Shown here: piece after piece, positions 60,562 to 64,000 of the stretch
Numbering within the stretch: position 1 is the stretch's first letter
How the letters are laid out: the number at the start of each line of letters is the position of its first letter
Assembly (NCBI GenBank): GCA_002309415.1
Contig: DBXC01000005.1
Location: forward strand, 62,771 to 126,770
Reading direction: 5' to 3'
DNA length: 64,000 bases
From: Dehalococcoidia bacterium UBA1222
GTDB lineage: Bacteria > Chloroflexota > Dehalococcoidia > Dehalococcoidales > UBA1222
The notes under the pieces: generated by a model
Told to the model about the DNA's origin: nothing
The model's database searches: none
What the model saw: only the letters and a program-made list of their open reading frames with translations
Position numbers and translations under genes: made by a program

Positions 60562-62742
60562 ATGTCGAAGACCAAGATCAAACAACCTGTAAGTAAAGGA
60601 ATCGCTAAAGTCCCTGTCGTGATGCAGATGGAGGCACTGGAATGTGGTGCTGCCTGTTTGGCTATGGTCATGGCTTATTATGATAAGTGGGTATCCTTAG
60701 AACAGGTGAGAGTCGACTGCGGTGTTTCACGTGATGGTTCTAACGCCAAGAACATGGTGGTGGCCGCACGCAGTTACGGGTTTAAAGCTCACGGTTTGAT
60801 GTGTGAAGTTGAGTCACTCCATAAGGATGTCACTTTTCCATGTATCATTCATTGGAACTTCAATCATTTCGTGGTGCTAAATGGTTTTAAAGGAAAGTAT
60901 GCATATATCAACGACCCGGGCCGGGGAACCGTCAAGGTTCCACTTGAGGAATTTGATAAGGCATATACGGGAGTATGCTTACAGATAGAGCCTGATGAGG
61001 GATTTCAGCCATCCGGCAAACGAAAGAGCACTTTTTCCTTTGCTTCCAAGCGTCTTAAGGGTGCATGGATCGCTGTTGCATTTGTTGCGATTTCAACAGT
61101 GTTGAGTTATCTCTTTGGTATCATCAATCCGGCTTTCACTCGTTTCTTCATGGATTATCTCCTTACTGGTATCAATAGTGAATTGCTCGTTCCTTTCATC
61201 GTTCTTCTTTCTGTTGTTTCTTTTGCTCAGATCATCGTCATGGCGGTACAGGCCATATTCAGACTCAAGATCAGTGGTAAGATGGCTATCGTCGGAAGCT
61301 CTTCTTTCATGTGGAGAGTACTCAGGATGCCGATGGAGTTTTTCTCTCAGCGAATGAGTGGAGATATCCTTCAGCGTCAGGGTACCAATGCTCACATCGC
61401 TGAATCCTTAGTCAACACCTTCGCTCCATTGATCCTAAATACCGTCATGATGTTCTTCTATCTGGTCGTCATGATCAGATATAGCCTGCTTCTGACGGTG
61501 ATTGGTATCCTCACGATCATCATCAATCTTTTCATTTCACGTATTATTTCCAGTAAGCGAGTAAACATCACACGTGTCCAGATGCGTGATATGGGCAAAC
61601 TCGAATCAGCTACAGTCTCCGGTATCAGCATGGTCGAGACGATCAAGGCTGCCGGTGCTGAAAACGGTTACTTCCAGAAATGGGCCGGTTATCAGGCCTC
61701 TGTTAATTCACAGCAGGTGAAATATATCAAGCTGAATCAGTTCTTGGGCATAGTGCCAACCTTCTTCTCGACGCTCGCTTCAGCTGCGGTTCTGGTCCTT
61801 GGTGTTTGGCTTGTCCTTCAGGGGCAGTTCTCTATCGGTTCCATCATGCTCTTCCAAGGTTATCTGTCGTCTTTCATGAGTCCTGCCATGACCATCATTT
61901 CTGCCGGTCAGATCATCCAGGAGATGCGCACGGAGATGGAACGTATCGAGGATGTCATGGAATATCCGATAGATCCTAATTATTCCGATGTTCCGGTTTC
62001 TGACGATCAGGATTATTCTAAACTGACGGGTGATGTCGAACTCAAGAATGTAACGTTTGGTTATTCCAAACTCGGCAAACCGCTCATTGAAGATTTTTCC
62101 ATGCATTTGAAACCAGGAAGCAGAGTTGCTTTTGTTGGTCCTTCCGGATGCGGTAAGTCTACGCTTGCTAAACTGATCTCCGGTCTGTATCAGCCGTGGA
62201 GCGGGGAGATACTTTTTGACGGCAAACCGATGAAAGCGTATGACCGCAGTATCTTTACAGGGTCTTTAGCAGTTGTCGATCAGGAGATAGTACTCTTTGA
62301 TGACTCCATTGAAAACAATATCAAGATGTGGGACGACTCGATCGAAGACTTTGAGATGATCCTGGCAGCACGAGATGCGCAAATATATGATGACATCATG
62401 GCTCGTAAAGACGGATTTTACGGCCGGTTGAGCGAGGGCGGTAACGATTTATCAGGCGGACAGCGACAGAGGCTGGAAATCGCCCGTGTGCTTGCTCAGG
62501 ACCCTTCGATTATTGTTCTTGACGAAGCAACATCCGCTTTGGATGCAAAGACGGAATACGAGCTTGTGAAAGCCATCAATGCCCGCGGCATTACTACGAT
62601 CGTTGTGGCTCATCGTCTCTCGACGATCAGAGACTGTGACGAGATCATTGTCCTTGATAAAGGCAAGGTCGTGGAGCGCGGCACTCATAATGAGCTTTAT
62701 AAGAACGGCGGTTTGTACGCTGAACTGATTTCCAATGAATAA
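60562..62742 (+). CDS. NHLM-type ABC transporter with C39 peptidase domain
   Basis: A 726-residue peptidase-containing ABC exporter. The N-terminal C39 protease has C28 (LECGAACLAMV), H102 (NHFVVLNG) and D118 (INDPG) and would cut the leader after a double-glycine site. Six membrane helices and an ATPase domain follow (Walker A GPSGCGKST, LSGGQRQRLEIARVL, VLDEATSALD). AGGA supports the ATG at 60562. It processes and exports a RiPP or small peptide not seen in the window. Confidence 0.92.
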   Translation: MSKTKIKQPVSKGIAKVPVVMQMEALECGAACLAMVMAYYDKWVSLEQVRVDCGVSRDGSNAKNMVVAARSYGFKAHGLMCEVESLHKDVTFPCIIHWNFNHFVVLNGFKGKYAYINDPGRGTVKVPLEEFDKAYTGVCLQIEPDEGFQPSGKRKSTFSFASKRLKGAWIAVAFVAISTVLSYLFGIINPAFTRFFMDYLLTGINSELLVPFIVLLSVVSFAQIIVMAVQAIFRLKISGKMAIVGSSSFMWRVLRMPMEFFSQRMSGDILQRQGTNAHIAESLVNTFAPLILNTVMMFFYLVVMIRYSLLLTVIGILTIIINLFISRIISSKRVNITRVQMRDMGKLESATVSGISMVETIKAAGAENGYFQKWAGYQASVNSQQVKYIKLNQFLGIVPTFFSTLASAAVLVLGVWLVLQGQFSIGSIMLFQGYLSSFMSPAMTIISAGQIIQEMRTEMERIEDVMEYPIDPNYSDVPVSDDQDYSKLTGDVELKNVTFGYSKLGKPLIEDFSMHLKPGSRVAFVGPSGCGKSTLAKLISGLYQPWSGEILFDGKPMKAYDRSIFTGSLAVVDQEIVLFDDSIENNIKMWDDSIEDFEMILAARDAQIYDDIMARKDGFYGRLSEGGNDLSGGQRQRLEIARVLAQDPSIIVLDEATSALDAKTEYELVKAINARGITTIVVAHRLSTIRDCDEIIVLDKGKVVERGTHNELYKNGGLYAELISNE

Positions 62743-62756
62743 AGGAGGTGTGGAGA

Positions 62757-64000
62757 ATGGGCTGGTTTGATGAACAGATAAGACAACGTAAACAGAATGA
62801 CCAAGAAATCTATGAAGATTCCATTTTCCACATGGCTTCCTCGATCATGGGTAAAGCCGAAAGAAACGCTTTCAATGATCATCGTTATGTGACCAAAGCT
62901 GCTATTGATGAGATTCTGCGGTATTATCATTACAAGCCAACTGAGATACCTGATAAAGTTGTGGATAAGGAAGAACAGTTGGATTTCAGTCTGCGGCCAT
63001 TTGGTATCATGCGCAGACCTATTGAGCTAGATGAAGGTTGGTACAAAGACGCATTCGGACCTATTCTTGCCATACGTAAAGATGATGGATCTGCGGTTGC
63101 TCTCATCCCTCTTTCTTCAAACGGCTATAAGTTCCGTGCTCTCGGAACCGGAAAATTTGTTAAAGTCGATCGTTCAAGTGCAAAACTATTTGAAAAAGAA
63201 GCGATCTGTTTCTACAGGCCGCTTCCTCAGAAGAAGCTCGGCATTCCTGATCTGATCCTCTATCTCAAGAACTGCCTGAGTGCTTCCGATTACTTCATGA
63301 TCATTTTATTGACCCTCGGAGTGATCCTAATCGATATGCTGATGCCTTATATCACCAAGGTTCTTACGGGATACGTGGTGGATACAACAGATTATGCATT
63401 GTTGTGGGGAACATCGATATTCATGGTCACTGCCATTATTTCATCTATTATGATCAAAGCAGTCAAGAATCTTGGCATGAGCCGACTCGAGATCAAGACA
63501 TCTCTTTCGATTGAAGCTGCAGTGATGTCCAGACTTATGAATCTTCCCCCCAGATTCTTCCGTGATTATTCATCTGGCGAACTGTCGATCAGAGCAAGGT
63601 CTGTCAGCCAGCTCTGTCAGCTGATTCTGGGGGATATCTTCTCAATGGGTCTTACTTCTCTTATGTCTCTTTTGTATATTGCACAGGTCTTTCAGTTTGC
63701 TCCTGCACTTGTTGCGCCCGCTATCATCATCATCGTTCTCACTGTGGCCATCGGTATTGCAGCGTCTTTTATGCAGATAAAAATCTCTAAGCAGATACTT
63801 GAACATGAAGCCAAGGATAAGGGCCTTTCTTTCTCGATTATAACTGGTGTCCAGAAGATCAAATTAGCTGGAGCTGAAAAACGAGCTTTTGCCAAATGGG
63901 CCAATGCTTATTCACATGTAGCCCAGCTGGTTTATGATCCTCCGACATTTATTAAACTAAGCACTGTTTTCACATCAGCCGTTTCATTGATCGGTACCAT
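62757..64000 (+). CDS. NHLM-type ABC transporter, second subunit (partial)
   Basis: An open frame from the ATG at 62757 (behind AAAGGAGGTG) to the window edge, 414 codons. It starts MGWFDEQIRQRKQNDQEIYEDS, typical of the second NHLM-system ABC protein, which lacks a peptidase domain; a soluble N-terminal domain and four membrane helices are seen before the cut. The ATPase part lies beyond the window. It begins 14 bases after the peptidase-transporter gene. Confidence 0.88.
   Translation, partial: MGWFDEQIRQRKQNDQEIYEDSIFHMASSIMGKAERNAFNDHRYVTKAAIDEILRYYHYKPTEIPDKVVDKEEQLDFSLRPFGIMRRPIELDEGWYKDAFGPILAIRKDDGSAVALIPLSSNGYKFRALGTGKFVKVDRSSAKLFEKEAICFYRPLPQKKLGIPDLILYLKNCLSASDYFMIILLTLGVILIDMLMPYITKVLTGYVVDTTDYALLWGTSIFMVTAIISSIMIKAVKNLGMSRLEIKTSLSIEAAVMSRLMNLPPRFFRDYSSGELSIRARSVSQLCQLILGDIFSMGLTSLMSLLYIAQVFQFAPALVAPAIIIIVLTVAIGIAASFMQIKISKQILEHEAKDKGLSFSIITGVQKIKLAGAEKRAFAKWANAYSHVAQLVYDPPTFIKLSTVFTSAVSLIGT

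Overview
The window is a compact bacterial chromosome segment of 64 kb with about 58 protein genes, many overlapping or spaced by only a few bases. I see no rRNA, tRNA or CRISPR array. The gene content points to a strict anaerobe: corrinoid/iron-sulfur protein and acetyl-CoA-synthase-type genes, ADP-forming acyl-CoA synthetase, class V fructose-1,6-bisphosphatase, bacterial Elp3, and redox and peroxidase genes without aerobic respiration. GroEL has a Chloroflexota (Dehalococcoidia)-like N-terminal region by my recollection, while several small families (CD1871A CXXC peptide, YolD-like, NHLM export, DUF4186) are best known from Clostridia. I favour an anaerobic Chloroflexota or deep Firmicutes lineage; this is inference. 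Highly expressed genes (groEL, acd, dnaN, ilvE) favour the normally rare arginine codon CGA.

Layout. 0-7 kb: orphan BrnA-like antitoxin, dnaN, rdgB, class V FBPase, a lipoprotein with two cystatin-like repeats, mutS. 7-16 kb: a structured leader followed by ADP-forming acyl-CoA synthetase, an OFA-type MFS carrier and a five-gene Opp/Dpp ABC transporter. 16-18.3 kb: a GC-rich patch holding a P-type ATPase remnant and a CASTOR/POLLUX-like channel. 18.7-20.7 kb: a redox operon (TlpA, a 48-residue CXXC peptide, membrane 4Fe-4S protein, small Cys protein). 21-25 kb: tatD, nth, thioredoxin and a sugar nucleotidyltransferase.

25.4-31.6 kb, minus strand: folD, acsD, an acsB/cdhC-like gene, acsC and acsE, then a DUF362 gene. 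No CO dehydrogenase or nickel-insertion ATPase accompanies them. The acsB-like product keeps all four cysteines for the [4Fe-4S] part of the A-cluster, but the Cys-Gly-Cys that holds both nickel atoms is Thr-Ile-Gln at the exactly equivalent spacing (67 residues after the fourth cysteine). This is the most unusual observation in the window: a Wood-Ljungdahl methyl branch built around a synthase that should not bind nickel in the normal way.

31.7-46.8 kb: transporters, an esterase, groESL with a degenerate CIRCE operator, a nuclease lipoprotein operon, a Y-family polymerase operon (polymerase, GNAT, YolD-like), elp3, sfsA and bcp. 47-52 kb: a clearly AT-rich two-gene island encoding a 1461-residue protein (N-terminal helical domain, long coiled coil, Cys motif, complete RecQ helicase) and a coiled-coil protein with a C-terminal membrane segment; this is a candidate undescribed defence module. 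52-60 kb: ilvE, small enzymes, a ZIP transporter, a MarR regulator with a Met/His-rich insertion and two operators, and a SpoIIE-phosphatase/STAS pair. 60 kb to the end: an NHLM-type peptide export system cut by the window edge.
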